From NCBI GenBank assembly GCA_028023455.1, contig JAQFVV010012400.1, forward strand, positions 13,523,748 through 13,587,747: a stretch of 64,000 nucleotides of DNA. Reading direction: 5' to 3'. Shown piece by piece: positions 1 through 12,240 of this stretch. This DNA is from Epiperipatus broadwayi (Eukaryota > Onychophora > Udeonychophora > Euonychophora > Peripatidae). Under the pieces are notes generated by a model. The model was given only the letters and a program-made list of their open reading frames with translations. It was not told the DNA's origin and ran no database searches. Each line of letters begins with the position of its first letter. Position 1 is the first letter of the stretch. The position numbers and the translations under genes were made by a program.

Positions 1-429
1 TACTCCTAAAGTCCAAACCTCTTCTAATCACTTTAAACCTATCAATTAAATTAAACTACCCATAATCTGCATAATAAATTGTTTTAGAATAAATTTTTTA
101 AAGTTTAAAATAAAGTCACAATTAGAAAATAATGCCATTTTTTTTTTTATTTAATCTAATATTACATGAATTAGGAAAAACATTACAAAGCCTATCAGAC
201 TTAAGAAAATTTACCTGAGTCTTTAACTCTTATTTTATTAGACATATTAAGTAATTTTTTTATTTCTAAAATTTGTGCACCAGAAAAATTATACAAAACC
301 TGCCACATACTGAAAATAAATTAATAATAATACAAATACAAACAAATAATAATAAAAAGTACGAATAAAAATTAAAAATACAATTATAAACAATAATAAC
401 TAAAACAAACATAAAATATGAAATTCACA
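1..429. other. Unassigned AT-rich sequence
   Basis: No open frame, RNA or repeat boundary is recognisable here. The stretch is rich in A runs and adjoins the PLE tail that follows, so it may be more of the same element or older decayed repeat. Confidence 0.4.
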
Positions 430-650
430 AAACCATATAGTAAACCTAAATAGAAGATTCAAAACTGCCTAACACTATACTAGTAATAAATAAAATACAA
501 AACCATAAAACAATACAATACTAGATAAAAATCCAAACTTTACCAAAATCTTTACACAACCATGTTTCATCTACTAAACAAATAGATCTCGAATGAAAAT
601 CAAACTAAAGAAGCAACATATATATATACAAAACAAACAAACATTTCCAT
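430..650 (-). mobile_element. Penelope-like element tail fragment
   Basis: Read on the minus strand, this segment matches the 3' tails of the two PLE copies near 52.5 and 54.5 kb in the same order of blocks. These are a TATATA run, a block with the stem TCTATTTGTT, the GAAAC/ATGGTTGTG block, and a block corresponding to CTGCCTAACACTATACTAG on the plus strand. No coding part of the element is left. A hammerhead-like stem II followed by GAAAC is retained at 564-592. The element is a 5'-truncated or eroded relic. Confidence 0.6.
564..592 (-). ncRNA. Hammerhead-ribozyme-like motif (degenerate)
   Basis: On the minus strand a perfect 5-bp stem (ATCTA at 583-587 with TAGAT at 569-573) closes a 9-nt loop and is followed directly by GAAAC (564-568). 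This is the arrangement of stem II and the 3' core of a hammerhead. The upstream CUGAUGA box is degraded to a TTCGAG-like sequence, so self-cleavage is unlikely. PLE terminal repeats are known to carry hammerhead motifs, and the same block recurs in the copies near 52.6 and 54.4 kb. Confidence 0.4.
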
Positions 651-879
651 ATATATATTTAAGGGACTTGAACTCGAACGAACTTTCAATCTCCTTATAT
701 CTATCCAATCTCTCTTTTACAACTGGTACACATGACCACATACGTGAGAAAAAAATAAATAATTTCCAGTATATGTATTTCATGCTGAACCAGCACTCAT
801 CAGTTGGACCAGATCACCATCTCCCACACATATATACAATCAGTGCTCAGTTTATATTAAGATACCAAATCTAAACTTT

Positions 880-1045
880 AAAGGACAAACTTCAATCTTC
901 TCACTTTCCAACTCTTCGGCCATCCATTTCATTGAAAATCCGAGGATGGAATACTCATAACCCTTGTTGGTGCCAATATTGTCATACCCATGTCGACCTT
1001 AAGCCAATCTGACCCTCACATAGGCCTTAATATGTTCATTTAATT
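880..1045 (-). other. Possible LTR-retrotransposon relic with primer-binding-like site
   Basis: Locally higher G+C sequence. On the minus strand it reads TGACAATATTGGCACCAAC, which resembles an LTR end (TGACA) followed a few bases later by a TGGCGCC-type primer-binding site as in Ty3/gypsy elements. Downstream on that strand there is a short open stretch with ATGGATGGCCGAAGAG. No paired LTR or pol motif was found, so this is a tentative inference. Confidence 0.2.
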
Positions 1046-4000
1046 ATACAAAAGAGGGATGAACAGAATACAGGCTGAATATGTAGTATTTAAATACATG
1101 TATATTATCTTTAGTAAATTTAATGTAATTATGATTTGGAACTTTCAAGCTCCCTACATTTATTGTATAATATATTCCATCTGGCTACAAATTAATTTCA
1201 CTCTGAATTACCAACAATGTTGAAAAAGATATGCTTCAAACATCAGAGCTCAAAAATAGCCAGATTCATTCTATTCTTGATTTTTTCTTCAACATTTAGA
1301 GCGCTTTTAATTCGTAGTATGGGCTGGGGATGATTTACTCCCTTTGTTTATATATATAATAATTTGTATATTTGAAATACAAGTGTAATTCATGTAGTAA
1401 TTTATATAGTAAACGCAAATTTACGATTAATCATTGTCAATTTATTTCTCTAAATAAACTTAATTTTTTTCTCCTATAAATAGAGACTTGTTTTTAACTA
1501 AAATAAAAATTATAGTCAGTTGTTCAGGTCATTTGGTATTTTTATTTGTAAATGACAAGTTCAGCCAATTTAAAAATTCACTTAGCATGTAATTTATCTT
1601 GAATCTATTATAACTATGTTTAACTACTTAAGATAGCCACTACAAGTTGATGCTTATTTTTATATTTATTTTGGAAGTCAATTTCATGCTTTTTGTTAAA
1701 TTATAATTTGTTATTATGAATAATTTTATATATATTTTAATGTAATGTAAACAAAATATTCTTGGTCAAAAATACTGTCATATGGGAATTTATGATTCAC
1801 ATTAAATTTTTTTCATTAGATGTGTATTTTACACAAATAAAAGAAAATGCAGTTGCCTATTGGTTATTTTGAACGATTTGATAGTGTGAGCATTACCATA
1901 TCCTATTTTTACGACATAAGTTTAAAAATTAAATGGAACCCTTTTGTGCTTATGGATTAGTCTGTATCCATTTAGGTAGATTAAGCAACATGATAAATTT
2001 ATAGGAATTTATAAAAAAAAAATAGTAACATTTTTCATTCTGCAGAGGGTCAATAAATAAATCTCTGAATCTTTTTTTCTTTTAAAAGAAAAAGCTACTT
2101 CATAAGTTTAAAAGTATGTATATAAAAAAGTGATTGTTCTCAAAGATAATGCATAATTTTTCAAATTTTTTTATTCTATACAAAGTTTATCTTCTTTGAT
2201 AAAATTAAAACTATAATTTCTTTTCGTATTAATTTATTAAACATTTTTTGGAGAATAATTAATTATGAAATAAATAAATAAAAAGATGGGTAAATAAAAC
2301 CAACAAAATTTGTTTCTTTGATCTTTAGAAAAGATATAGATCATCTTCACTTGGATGAAGATGTGACTTTCTACTATATTAAGTTTTTTTAAATTCACAA
2401 ATAAAACTACTCTGCCTAACACTTTAAGTAAATGATCTACACAATCTTCTGTAATTAAGTAAAATCAAACCATCAACTTATCACATGCTAAATGATCTTT
2501 TAAAAAAAGTGACAACTCATTCAGGGAATAATTTTAGAAATACTATTTATTGCTTCAGATTGGGATTCTTCTTAATCTTGATGTTAGCAACTTAATTTTA
2601 AGTAATATTCTCATATCTATTATGCATAACTTACCTAGAAGCTTTTTTTAAAATTAGCTGCATCATATTGTTAAATTTAGAGCTTTGTTTTAATCAAGAA
2701 AATTCTTCACGATTATAAATTGAAGTAAATGATATACTAAGCCACATTAAAATTTTAAAAAGTGAATCAATACATTATATTTCAGAATATACAAATTTTA
2801 TGATCACAAAGCAAAGTAATATATAATCCAGTCTTTTCAACTAAATGTAGTTTGTTAGCCAAAGTTGGCAAATAATGGAGATAAGATTTTTCTTTCTTAA
2901 TCGTTTGTAATAATAATCAGATTTAGGGTTTTTTATTACATGCCCAGAAAAATTAAATTCATAATATTATAGTAGTCTTATGCTCCATGCCATTTCGCTT
3001 TATATGTAACACAAGTTCATTTAGTTCTTCACTGTTTTGAGCTTAACAGTATTTGATAGATGGCATACACCAAATGAAACATTTTAATAAGCATAAAATT
3101 ATAGATTACCTTTACTAAGATGGAATGACCATAATGTTCCTGGAAGTTAAATATATATATACTATATTTTATTTAAGAATTCTTTAATTATGAAGTTATT
3201 TTATTGAGGGAATTATAAAATTAAAAAGATGTATTCTTTGTCATATCTACTATGCTAATGTTGATTTGTTCATTATACAGGAAAAAAGTTAACTTTTTGC
3301 TTTATGTTTTTTTTTAATAAAATGTTGATCTGCGACACACTAATTCTAAAAGAATGAAAAAAAAACAAGGTCTGTGATTCAAACATTCTCCTCCTTTGCT
3401 ATCATATATATCAAGAAACGTCATCCTTTTAAATTATGTAACATTATTTGCACTGCAAGCATAAAGTTCTATGATAATAACAATGTGCTGTTTATATTTG
3501 AATATTTTCTCAACAACTTATAAGTATGCAACTCCAAACATTTACTATCCATTCTCATTTTACATACTGTTTCTTATGCTTCTTACAATTGAAAAATTCA
3601 TTTTTTGTAACTGCTTTATGGTCTAATAAAAAAAAAAAACTCCAACCCTTTAGGACAAAGTTTATACATATCAGAAAAATTCACCATCACAATAGATTTT
3701 TTTTTTTTCACTAGAATCTTTAGTCTCCACATAATTTTTTTCTTCATGATTATTTCAAATTTGCTAATCTTTTAATTATCTTTTTACATGTCCATATATT
3801 CTATTTCTAAGTTTCATCTTGCATTTTGCACACTTTTTTCCTTACAATTCCATGAATCTTACCTTGCTCAATTTGTCACTCTCTATTGAAATTTACATCC
3901 CTATTTACAAGAACATCATCACAAATATCCATTTGGAGATATATGAGTTTAAATTAGCTAATTCTAAAACTAAACAATATATTGATCTTGGACATCTTGC

Positions 4001-4937
4001 TTAAATGCAGTCTTATGCTAGATTGTATTCATTAATTATTTTAACAAACTTTTACATCAATATGTTTGATCTACACAATATTTGATGAAACTGAATAAAT
4101 ATGGGGATATTATTTGAGTTATTATCATTCTAAATACTGAAAATTAGACTGATCAATTCAATGAATATATTTTTGATTGGGGAAATTAAGAATATTGGCT
4201 AGAGAGAAAAAGTAAAAAGGAAAAAAATTGAAGCTGCTTACATAATAATGAGAAATTAACTTATAAATAAATCTAATGAATAAGTTACGATAGTTAGGGA
4301 GACAAATTTTTCTGTAGTTGATATTATTGTGCATAACGGAGTTATCATTCTTAAAGCTGTGAGTCTGGGATCTAAAGTTACATCCCAAAAGCGTTAAGCT
4401 TATAAAATCTTAAAATATTAAATAACTATAGCTTCACTAATATATGCGAAAGAGTGCATAATTATAATTAAAATTACTATTCTGGCCTTGCCATTTTGTA
4501 CAAATTGTCAGATTAGTCCTTTTTTGTACAAGAGTCCAAATATGTTTTCTATTTGTAGAATAAGTCTTGAATAGTCAAAAGATATATGGATGATATAAAT
4601 GTCTTTCTATTCAATAGGGATAATCTTTGACAGTGGTAGGTTTAATAGTTGGTCTTATCAATCCATTTTTATTTTTTAAATTAGAAATATCCAATCAATT
4701 GATTTTGATCTATTTATCGATAGCAAAATACTTTTTAATGAATTTTTCGGTTGTTGTGTACTTGGGCTCATGTGGTTGCTTGATGGCATTGTTGCTTGCA
4801 AAAATAATGAAATGTAATGTTATAGGGCCGATAATTTTTTGCTTTCTGTTCTCCGACAATTTTTCAAAGTATTTTTAAAAAATTTACGAACAAACATTTT
4901 CTAAATTACATTTTTTTTAATTACATTATATGTGCAG
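1046..4937. other. Unassigned AT-rich non-coding stretch
   Basis: No protein-family motif, RNA gene or clear repeat boundary was recognised. Open frames here are short, of low complexity and on both strands, as expected by chance in such AT-rich DNA. The last part (about 4890-4937) is T-rich and ends in TGTGCAG, which could be the splice acceptor of the following exon candidate. Confidence 0.5.
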
Positions 4938-5028
4938 GGAGAGGATCCGATGGTTTTGCCGATCCAAAGGATTGGCCAATACATGCACTTGTCTGAGCAA
5001 ACCAAGCTTTCAGTGCATAGTGCTGGAA
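4938..5028 (+). CDS. Candidate internal exon, unknown product
   Basis: A 91-bp island of clearly higher G+C in AT-rich surroundings. It is preceded by a pyrimidine-rich tract and TGTGCAG (acceptor-like) and followed by GTTAAGTA (a donor with an unusual T at +3). Two forward frames stay open across it. The first reads GEDPMVLPIQRIGQYMHL and onward and would leave phase 1; the second starts ERIRWFCRSKGLANT. The third frame ends in a stop after DPKDWPIHALV and could instead mark a terminal exon. I do not recognise the protein in any frame. No partner exon was identified in the window, which would be expected if the introns are long. It could also be a fragment of an unknown transposon. Confidence 0.3.
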
Positions 5029-6780
5029 GTTAAGTACCCTGCTCTTTACAACCTTTGCTAAACTTTTTATTTTAAAGATTCAATTATAGCACAACTAAGT
5101 TCGTAATGTAATTCTATTCTATAGATTAGCTACTCATCAGCTTGTGCAGCTGATTACTCTCTTAAAGCTCTGAATTTATTAGCTATGTAAATAATAGAAA
5201 TTATATTGACAAATGTTCTAGAGGCAGTCCTTACACAAATTCTGCTCACAGTAATAATATATATACACACCCAAGGCTTCTTGTCATAAACCTTATAACA
5301 CAAATTTAGCTGAATTAACAATATATATACAAATTTAACATTGCTAATGATTGTGAAGAAAAAAAATTTCTCAAATTGTTTTTCCAAGTTACTGGTTCAT
5401 AATCAACTCAGCCAAACTTTGGGTTATCAAATGTATATTTACTTATTTTTAATTAGTCGGTAAAATGAGGATTAAAAACATACTAATTCTCACACTTGAT
5501 AATTATCAACCCTTGCATTGGGTTATTTAAAGGATGTTTCCCTATATATATGTTTATACATTTAATATATTATTACTATTAAAAAAAACAATACTTTTAA
5601 AAAAATAATATTAACTTTCAAAATATCAACTTATTTCTAAAACAAGAATTCATAATTTTAGTCTGTCATATTTAAAATGCATATAGTTAGTGTTATTTAT
5701 ATTTAAATATCCATTTCTAGGATCTTTGCAGAATTATTGGAAACAAGTTTCTAAATTAATAATAAAAAAGTCAGTTCTAGTATATCAGTAAGACTAGATT
5801 AAATTATTAGTGATAGTATCTTTTCTAATTCTTTCAACATAATTTGTTTTTGCTACCTTGGAATAAGCTATAAATAGCTTATAGATTTATTTAAATGTAA
5901 AACACTTATTTATTCATTTCTAAAGATAAATTATATGCTGAATAATTGAGGAAGCTTATGGAAATTTAAAACTTTAATAAATCTCAAAGAAACAAATCTA
6001 GTCTTGAAATTGAAGATAATACATAAAGTTGTCTTAAACATAAAGTATTTACTATTCTTAGTTTTTTTTTTTATGCTCTTCTCATATTATGGAAGTCCAA
6101 ATTTTGATTTTGTAAAGAATGGTTTACACATTTTCCACTAGCACCTATTTATTACATAATAGAATCACAAGCAGTCAAGCTTTAGACATTGTGTGGTATT
6201 AGAAAATATTCTATTCATATATCTTAATTTGATATTTGTTCAAACATTTTAGTTAATCTTATATATAATGTCTGATCTTAATTCAATAAAGAAAAACTAT
6301 TGTCATAATCAAGACATAATTTCATTATTTTGGTTTACCAACTCTTTAAAAAAAAGTAATTGGATGGTTAATCCACTTAAGAGATCATATGACATTTAAT
6401 CATTAGAAATGATAGTTTGAGCTTTGATTCAGGAATTTTTAGCTTTCAAGTTCATCGTGCTTTTGTTGCCCAGATCATAAGTTAGCTAGCAGTTGCAATA
6501 AAGATTTAAAGGTTTACGTTTAGAGAAGTAATTTATAATAAATATTTACATTGCATAATTACAGTAAGAAATTATACTTATTTCAGAAATCTTTTGCTTA
6601 TATCTGATAGTTTTTTCTAAACCAAACAAAATAAAAGTTAGCATTATTTTTGTTTTTTTACAGGACTGGAAAAGTGTAAATTAATATCCAAATATAAACA
6701 TTTTGTTATCATAAGTATCATTACATTTATATATGATTGAACATGTCTTTGGTTTTTTTTAACTGTTTTTTATTAAAGTA
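5029..6780. other. Unassigned AT-rich non-coding stretch
   Basis: No coding motif, RNA or repeat boundary is evident. If the preceding exon candidate is real, this would be intron. Confidence 0.5.
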
Positions 6781-6789
6781 AATACAATC

Positions 6790-7900
6790 ATTTATTTAAA
6801 TAAAGGTCAAAATATATTTACACAAATACAATGTCATTCTTCTTCTGTTATGCCCTAGTTGCACTTTTATGTAGAAGAAAATTTTTATAAAATTTTATAT
6901 ATTTACATGTAATTTTAAACACAATATAAAATATGCTAATAATACCAACAATAAATTCATTTCAATAATATATTTATTATATAACATTAGATACTCATAT
7001 ATTTTTCTATATACTAATTTTTCCCTTCTTTAATATAATGTAACAAATTTTAATTCAATAGATAAATTATTGAACGATTTAGAAACATAATGATTTCTTA
7101 CTCTAATTTTATATTTATTGCAATATTTTGAATGTATGTATGTATTCGTTTTTCTTAGACACAGTTCAAATTGTTTTATATGAAGGTTTATATAAGTACT
7201 ATCAATTTTTTTTTCTCTATAATTATGTATTCAAGAAGTTGATTAAATAATGAAATACTATTTTTGTATCCAATTTTTTCTTTTTAGATATAATTTTCTT
7301 TTATTAGATCAATAATTATTTTTTGCAATAATGTTCATCTATTAATATTAGAAAAGCTTGCAAAAACATAAAGTGTTATTCCATATCTCAATAAAGATTC
7401 ACATAAAGATTTATATATGACAGTAAGAATATTTAAAGGAAAAATATCTTTGATTTTGTAGAACATTGTTATAAAATATCTAAATTTATTAATTAGTATG
7501 TTTATATGATATTTCCAAAACATTTTTTCATCTATCATCATTCGAAGATATTTAATATATTTTAGTTGTTCTATTACCTTTTACATTATTGTCATATAAA
7601 CACTTAGATGAATGCAGGTGGATATTTTTTTTTCCATTTATATTAATTCCTTTTTCAAAGCACCAAAAGACAATTTTGTTTAGACTTTTTTGGCATTCTT
7701 TAATTGCAATATCAATATTGTTATAATATCATCTGCATATTAATATACTGATCTTTCAATATTAATATTTCTTAGATTATTTGTGAAAATCAGGAACAAC
7801 AATGCATTAAGTGTAGAACCTTGAGGAACTCCAAATAAATTTTTTTGCTCATTACTTGATACATTTGATATTTTCAATACAACATATCTATCATTTAAGT
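6790..7900 (-). pseudogene. Jockey-like LINE reverse transcriptase, 3' part (broken)
   Basis: Minus-strand translation gives the second half of a non-LTR retrotransposon reverse transcriptase, the enzyme that copies the LINE RNA at the target site. The motif FGVPQGSTLNALLFL lies near 7830 and corresponds to the conserved GVPQGSxLGPLLF block. Further on comes IYKSLCESLLRYGITLY (about 7360-7420), equivalent to the LINE thumb motif with S.L.YGI. A C-terminal tail with IKQFELCLRKTNTYIH (about 7120-7170) and FNNLSIELKFVTLY follows. Frameshifts and stops occur throughout. The catalytic A/YADD box region near 7740 is disrupted. The upstream half of the same element lies at 10837-11450, separated by a hAT transposon. 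Jockey/CR1-type is my best guess at the clade. Confidence 0.7.
7893..7900. repeat. hAT target-site duplication, left
   Basis: ATTTAAGT lies directly before the CAG terminus of the hAT element. It matches GTTTAAGT at 10829-10836 in seven of eight positions, the length expected for a hAT insertion. Confidence 0.7.
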
Positions 7901-10828
7901 CAGCCATATTCAAACTTTTTCTTTCCTGGGCCACATACATTTGTGTGCTACATCTAGTGGGCCGCAACATGCTATATATGCGATCGACAACCAATTGGTA
8001 TCACATGAAAAAATGTCTGACTTCTCAATTCATGCATGCCACAATTTGTAGATCACTTTACTATATCTTAGAATTAACATATTAATAAAACACAAACACT
8101 TATTTCATATAAATATTTATTTAAATATCAATATGATTTTTGATATTGAGATAAACTTTTGACAATTTAGATAAATCTGGTTTATAAGTGCTATATTTTA
8201 CTCTTAATATATCATCAAGGTGTGAATCAGTAACTCTGTTTCTATATACATTCTTCATATATTTCATTTTTGAATAAGATGATTCACAAAGATATGTCAA
8301 TGCGAACAATGTAACATTTGTATGCACTTTTTTTTTTTATATTTTTCAGGCACTAATTTCCAAAATTCCATATATTCCTTTACCTTCCTTGTTTTTTTTT
8401 TTAAAATGGCTTCCAAATTTATGTCATTTTTAAATTCAACAAATTCCTCAAATAGCTTAACATAATCATGTCCAAATGCAGCTAATTATGTAATAGTTGC
8501 TACTTCTAAGTGCCAGGGATTTTCTATAAGTAAGAGACAATTCTTAATATTTTTTAAATCTTGAAATCTACTTTTAAATTCTCTCAATAAAGTACCTAAA
8601 TAATTACATAGGTTTCTGAAGAAATGTCAATACCATCCTGCTTAGCATTTATCAATGTTGGAAAATGATGTAGTATTTGATTTTGTATCTCTTGGTAGTA
8701 AATATTTAGTTTTTCTTCATACGCAAATACTTTATTTGCCATTTGTGAAATAATATTATTTTTGCCTTACAAACTAATATTAAGATCACAAAATTTTTCT
8801 GTCATGTCACATAAAAAATCTAAAAGACACCACCATCCATCACTGTCAAGCTCATTATAAACTTTAATGGTTTCTTCTAAGAATAAAATAATTTTATGAC
8901 ATAATAAAAAAAAATGTGATTGAAAACTTTACCTCTGCTTAGCCTTGAACCAAAGTATGCAAAAGTATATCTCCATAATTATTATCTATTTCTTCCAAAA
9001 GATTTTTAAATTTTCTGTGGTTCAATTCTCTGCTCGAATATAATTCACAATGTTTATGACAGTTTTCATCACAGCATCTACTTCTTTAATGGATATATGT
9101 GACCCCAAGTTTTCTTGGTGAATTAAACAATGAAATGATAAAAGATTTGTTAGATTGTATTTCTTTTTTAATAAGGAAACAAATCTCTTTTTGGATCCAA
9201 TCATTGAAGAATATCCATCAGTGCACACAAAAAAACCAATTTTTTTATTTCAATGTTATTCTTTTCCTGAAAAGTGCAAGTACTATTGAGAAAATCACTA
9301 CCTCTAGTTTGATCCTTCATGGGAAGAAATTTCAAGAAATCTTAAATTGAATTTTGTTCCGTACAGTATCTGACAAAAATGGTACGTTATGATGTTGAAA
9401 TGTCAGTGCTAGAATCAATAGCCCCTAAAATATTTGCAGTTTTTCAAGTCTTCTATTATAATATCAAAAATATGTTTTGCAATCTCTTCAATACGTCTAA
9501 TGCAGATAGAATCTGACAGTTATAATTTCTTAATTTCTAATATTTGACTTTTATTATTAAATTAAAAGCATTTATAACATTCTTTCATAACTTTAGCAAC
9601 GTAAACAGTTTCATATTTTTGCCAAGTATATAATAAATTTCTTATGATGCTCATGTCACCGCTGCTTCTCGTGAGATTGCGACTGACAAAATTTTGTTGT
9701 TGAAATTTCTTGAAGAAAGCTAATTTTTCACTTCTTGTCAAAGACCCATGAGCAAAAGTGTCATTAAACAATTTGTGTTTCATGGTATAATAATGATCAT
9801 CAATGTTATATTTTTTTAATGTGACACTTTCTGACAAATCAAATATGTTGCTAACCTTTGGTATTCAACACAACAAAATATTCCTTTTCTCAGTTGTCTT
9901 GAAATATTCTATTTTCATCCGATAATTTTTGTTTGTTACTTGAAGACATCATTATGGTATTTAAATTATAGTTTTGATATGTATGAAATACTAGCTTCTG
10001 TGTTTATACTAATTCACATATAAAACTTGTCATGTTTCACCTTACCTTCAAAAACACGGACTATTGGCAGATTGAATTAAAGTTTCAAATTTCTGATTGG
10101 TCACTTATAGAATCTGCAGTAAATATATTTGTCTTTTTAAAATTATATGTGTTTTAGTTTAGTATCTATAATGTAAATTCATAATTTGCCAATTACCAAA
10201 AAATTTTTAAAAAATAATTTTTTATTTATAACTGATAATAATCTAATGTGGTCAAATTAAAATGAACACTTATCATCCAATTATAAATTCCAGTCATAAT
10301 TCATTGAATTCCTTATCAATATGTTTTAGTGAAAAAGTAAATATTTTTGACTAAAATCTGAAAAACAAACAAGTGGGCAAAAAAAAAGTTTAGCGAATTA
10401 TGTTATCGTTTCCGAATTCAAAATGTAGAAATACAACTGTCAATGTCATGGATTGGTGTTCCCTTGCGGAGAAAAGAAGAAAATCAGAAACTTGAAAAGA
10501 TGTATTTATGTCATTGTTATACCATTAAGTTTAAATACTATTGCTTTTTTTACTTGTAAAAAAATACTGAAGGTGCTAAAATCAGTAAAATAATGCTAAA
10601 AATAGTGGGTTAAGAGCGAGCACAAGCCATATATGAAGATACTCGATCACTTCTGATAGATCTGTGAAATTAAAAAAAAAAGACAGATAACATTATTAGT
10701 GCGTCAATAAAAAATTAATCACATATAGTTATTCATCAATTAAGAAGAGTATTGTCTAATCTGTTAATCGTCAGTCTATTGCTGGGCTGCATATAGGAAC
10801 TTGGTGGGCCGCAGGTTGAGTATGACTG
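7901..10828 (-). mobile_element. hAT transposon with GTF2IRD2/ZBED-like transposase (dead)
   Basis: A 2.9-kb DNA transposon inserted in the LINE. The left end reads CAGCCATATTCAAAC and the reverse complement of the right end reads CAGTCATACTCAACC, giving short imperfect terminal inverted repeats with the CAG start typical of hAT. Both subterminal regions carry GGGCCGC or GGGCCAC-type motifs. The 8-bp duplication on either side (one mismatch) and the continuation of LINE sequence on both sides fix the boundaries. The transposase is broken, so this copy cannot move itself. Confidence 0.85.
8121..9952 (-). pseudogene. hAT transposase (GTF2IRD2/ZBED-like), multiply frameshifted
   Basis: hAT transposases cut the element out and paste it elsewhere with an RNase H-fold catalytic domain. 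Reading the minus strand from the ATG pair at 9947-9952, I see in order: an eroded BED zinc-finger region; HYYTMKHKLFNDTF with a following coiled, Q-rich stretch (9837-9562); CTDGYSSMIGSKKRFVSLL and HCLIHQENL (9228-9022), the second conserved block of this family; a helical insertion region (about 8950-8450); and LTYLCESSYSKMKY with VTDSHLDDILRV (8327-8121), the C-terminal dimerisation region. Proteins of this subfamily are annotated in animals as GTF2IRD2-like or SCAND3/ZBED-like. At least four frame breaks separate the blocks, so it is a pseudogene. Confidence 0.85.
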
Positions 10829-10836
10829 GTTTAAGT
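10829..10836. repeat. hAT target-site duplication, right
   Basis: GTTTAAGT follows the CTG terminus of the hAT element and pairs with ATTTAAGT at 7893-7900. Confidence 0.7.
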
Positions 10837-11450
10837 AATTTAAAAAAAAACCAGCAATTTTCCTTTAACTTCACAATTTTGTAAACTATCAATCAATTGC
10901 TTATGCTCAATAATATCAAAAACCTTATAAAAATCTAAAAAAATTAGTTATATATTTTTTTTTTATTTAATGCACTATTAATTTTATCTGTAAAATTCTC
11001 TAATAACATACTTATGTTCCTTCTATGAATCCATATTTGTTTTTATTAAAAAAATTATTATTAATTAAGATTTTTTAAATTATTTTATAAATATATTTTT
11101 CTGTTGTTCATTTGAAGAAAGAATAGATATAACTCTTCAGTTATCAAAATATTTTTTAACACCAGATTATAAAGTGGTCTTACTATAGATGTTTTTAATA
11201 ATGTAGAAAATTCACTACTTTCTATTATTTTGGTACTCATATAAATTATAATATATACTAGAATGTTATTATTTTTTATGTCTAGTATTCTGATTATATC
11301 CATACCTTGGCCTATATTCAACTCTATATTCTTTTATTATTTCATATAAATTTTCATTTAAATTTGGCATAAATAATATGTTATGATGTACAAGGAAGTA
11401 TATGAAAAATATTTTTACCATTGCTAACCCTTTTTGTTATAATGCTTATG
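10837..11450 (-). pseudogene. Jockey-like LINE reverse transcriptase, 5' part (broken)
   Basis: This continues the LINE found left of the hAT insertion. On the minus strand it gives STLLKTSIVRPLYNL (near 11190), equivalent to the LFPxxLKxAxVxPIYK motif. It is followed by TEELYLFFLQMNNRKIYL in the place of the YRPISLLSxxSKIxE block, then a YGF-like loop, and near 10900 a block reading FYKVFDIIEHKQLIDSLQN, equivalent to the DLxKAFDTIxHxxLL motif. The first catalytic aspartate region is altered. The upstream edge near 11450 is uncertain. Endonuclease and ORF1 parts were not found. Confidence 0.7.
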
Positions 11451-11920
11451 TAACAAATAAGTCAAGAAATTTTGTGTAATTTGCACTAAATATCGACTTT
11501 GCAGCACTAAAATTTCTGTTGAATTGTTAATTTTTTTTTTTTTTTCTGATCTAAAAATATTCTTTTTCCGCAGTATAAAATTAGTATGATGAAAAATCGA
11601 ACTGCAGATTATATAATGCCATTTGCTTGAGGCATAATACAAAAACATTAAACATTTTTTTCTAAAGAAAAGTTGATGAATAATAAATTTCCCTGGAATG
11701 ATAAAGACTATCGTTAAGAGATAGTAAAAAGAGAGCATATTTCATTGATTTGCAATGACATGGAGGCGAAAGATAATTGATAGAAAATTTGTAGATAAAA
11801 TAATGTTTAAATAATAAAATTATAGAAGATATTTATAAACAGATGTATTTATTTCGGGGTTTTATTTATTTATATAAGTTGATATTTTTATATAGGAATG
11901 GTGGAAATAGAAAAGTTTAT
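11451..11920. other. Unassigned stretch, possibly more LINE
   Basis: A minus-strand open frame covers 11424-11738, but it has low complexity and no family motif beyond its C-terminal end, which may be LINE-derived. Nothing else is recognisable. Confidence 0.35.
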
Positions 11921-11924
11921 TTAG

Positions 11925-12240
11925 CAGAATTTGAAAGTGCTTTGCAGTTAAAGATAATGAGATTAATAAAATGTTAAGTAGATTTGATGATGGTATAGAA
12001 AATTTGGGATGGAATTAAATTCAGTTAAAAATAAAATGTAGTCGAATGAATAAAAGAGGAAATAAATTATAGAACAAGTTAGTGCTTTTAAATAAGTTGG
12101 TTAAATGATTATGGAAGAAATAATAGAGGAATAAGAATGAGAATCATTGCAGATCAACTGTTTCAATAAGTGTAACAGATTGTTTTGTGGCTTATTAAAG
12201 GATCAGAGAAAAGAAATATCTCAAGCTCTAATAACTAATG
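11925..12240 (+). pseudogene. LINE RT C-terminal relic
   Basis: Plus-strand fragments resemble the region after the reverse-transcriptase palm of RTE-like LINEs. DEINKMLSRFDDGIENLG fits the leucine-rich helix after the catalytic domain. Phrases like LVLLNKLVK and RNKNENHCRS stand in the place of the FKYLGxxI / EIKxRI blocks. Many stops and shifts are present. It is on the same strand as the 13.3-kb relic and may belong to the same insertion. Confidence 0.4.

Noticed and set aside
593-874. 93-codon plus-strand open frame
   Set aside because: Low-complexity and overlaps a PLE tail read on the other strand; no family motif.
4627-4878. Hydrophobic 83-codon open frame before the exon candidate
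   Set aside because: T-rich DNA gives hydrophobic codons by chance; no motif and no support beyond openness.
9099-9350. 83-codon plus-strand open frame
   Set aside because: It is antisense to the hAT transposase relic, whose family motifs are clear on the minus strand.
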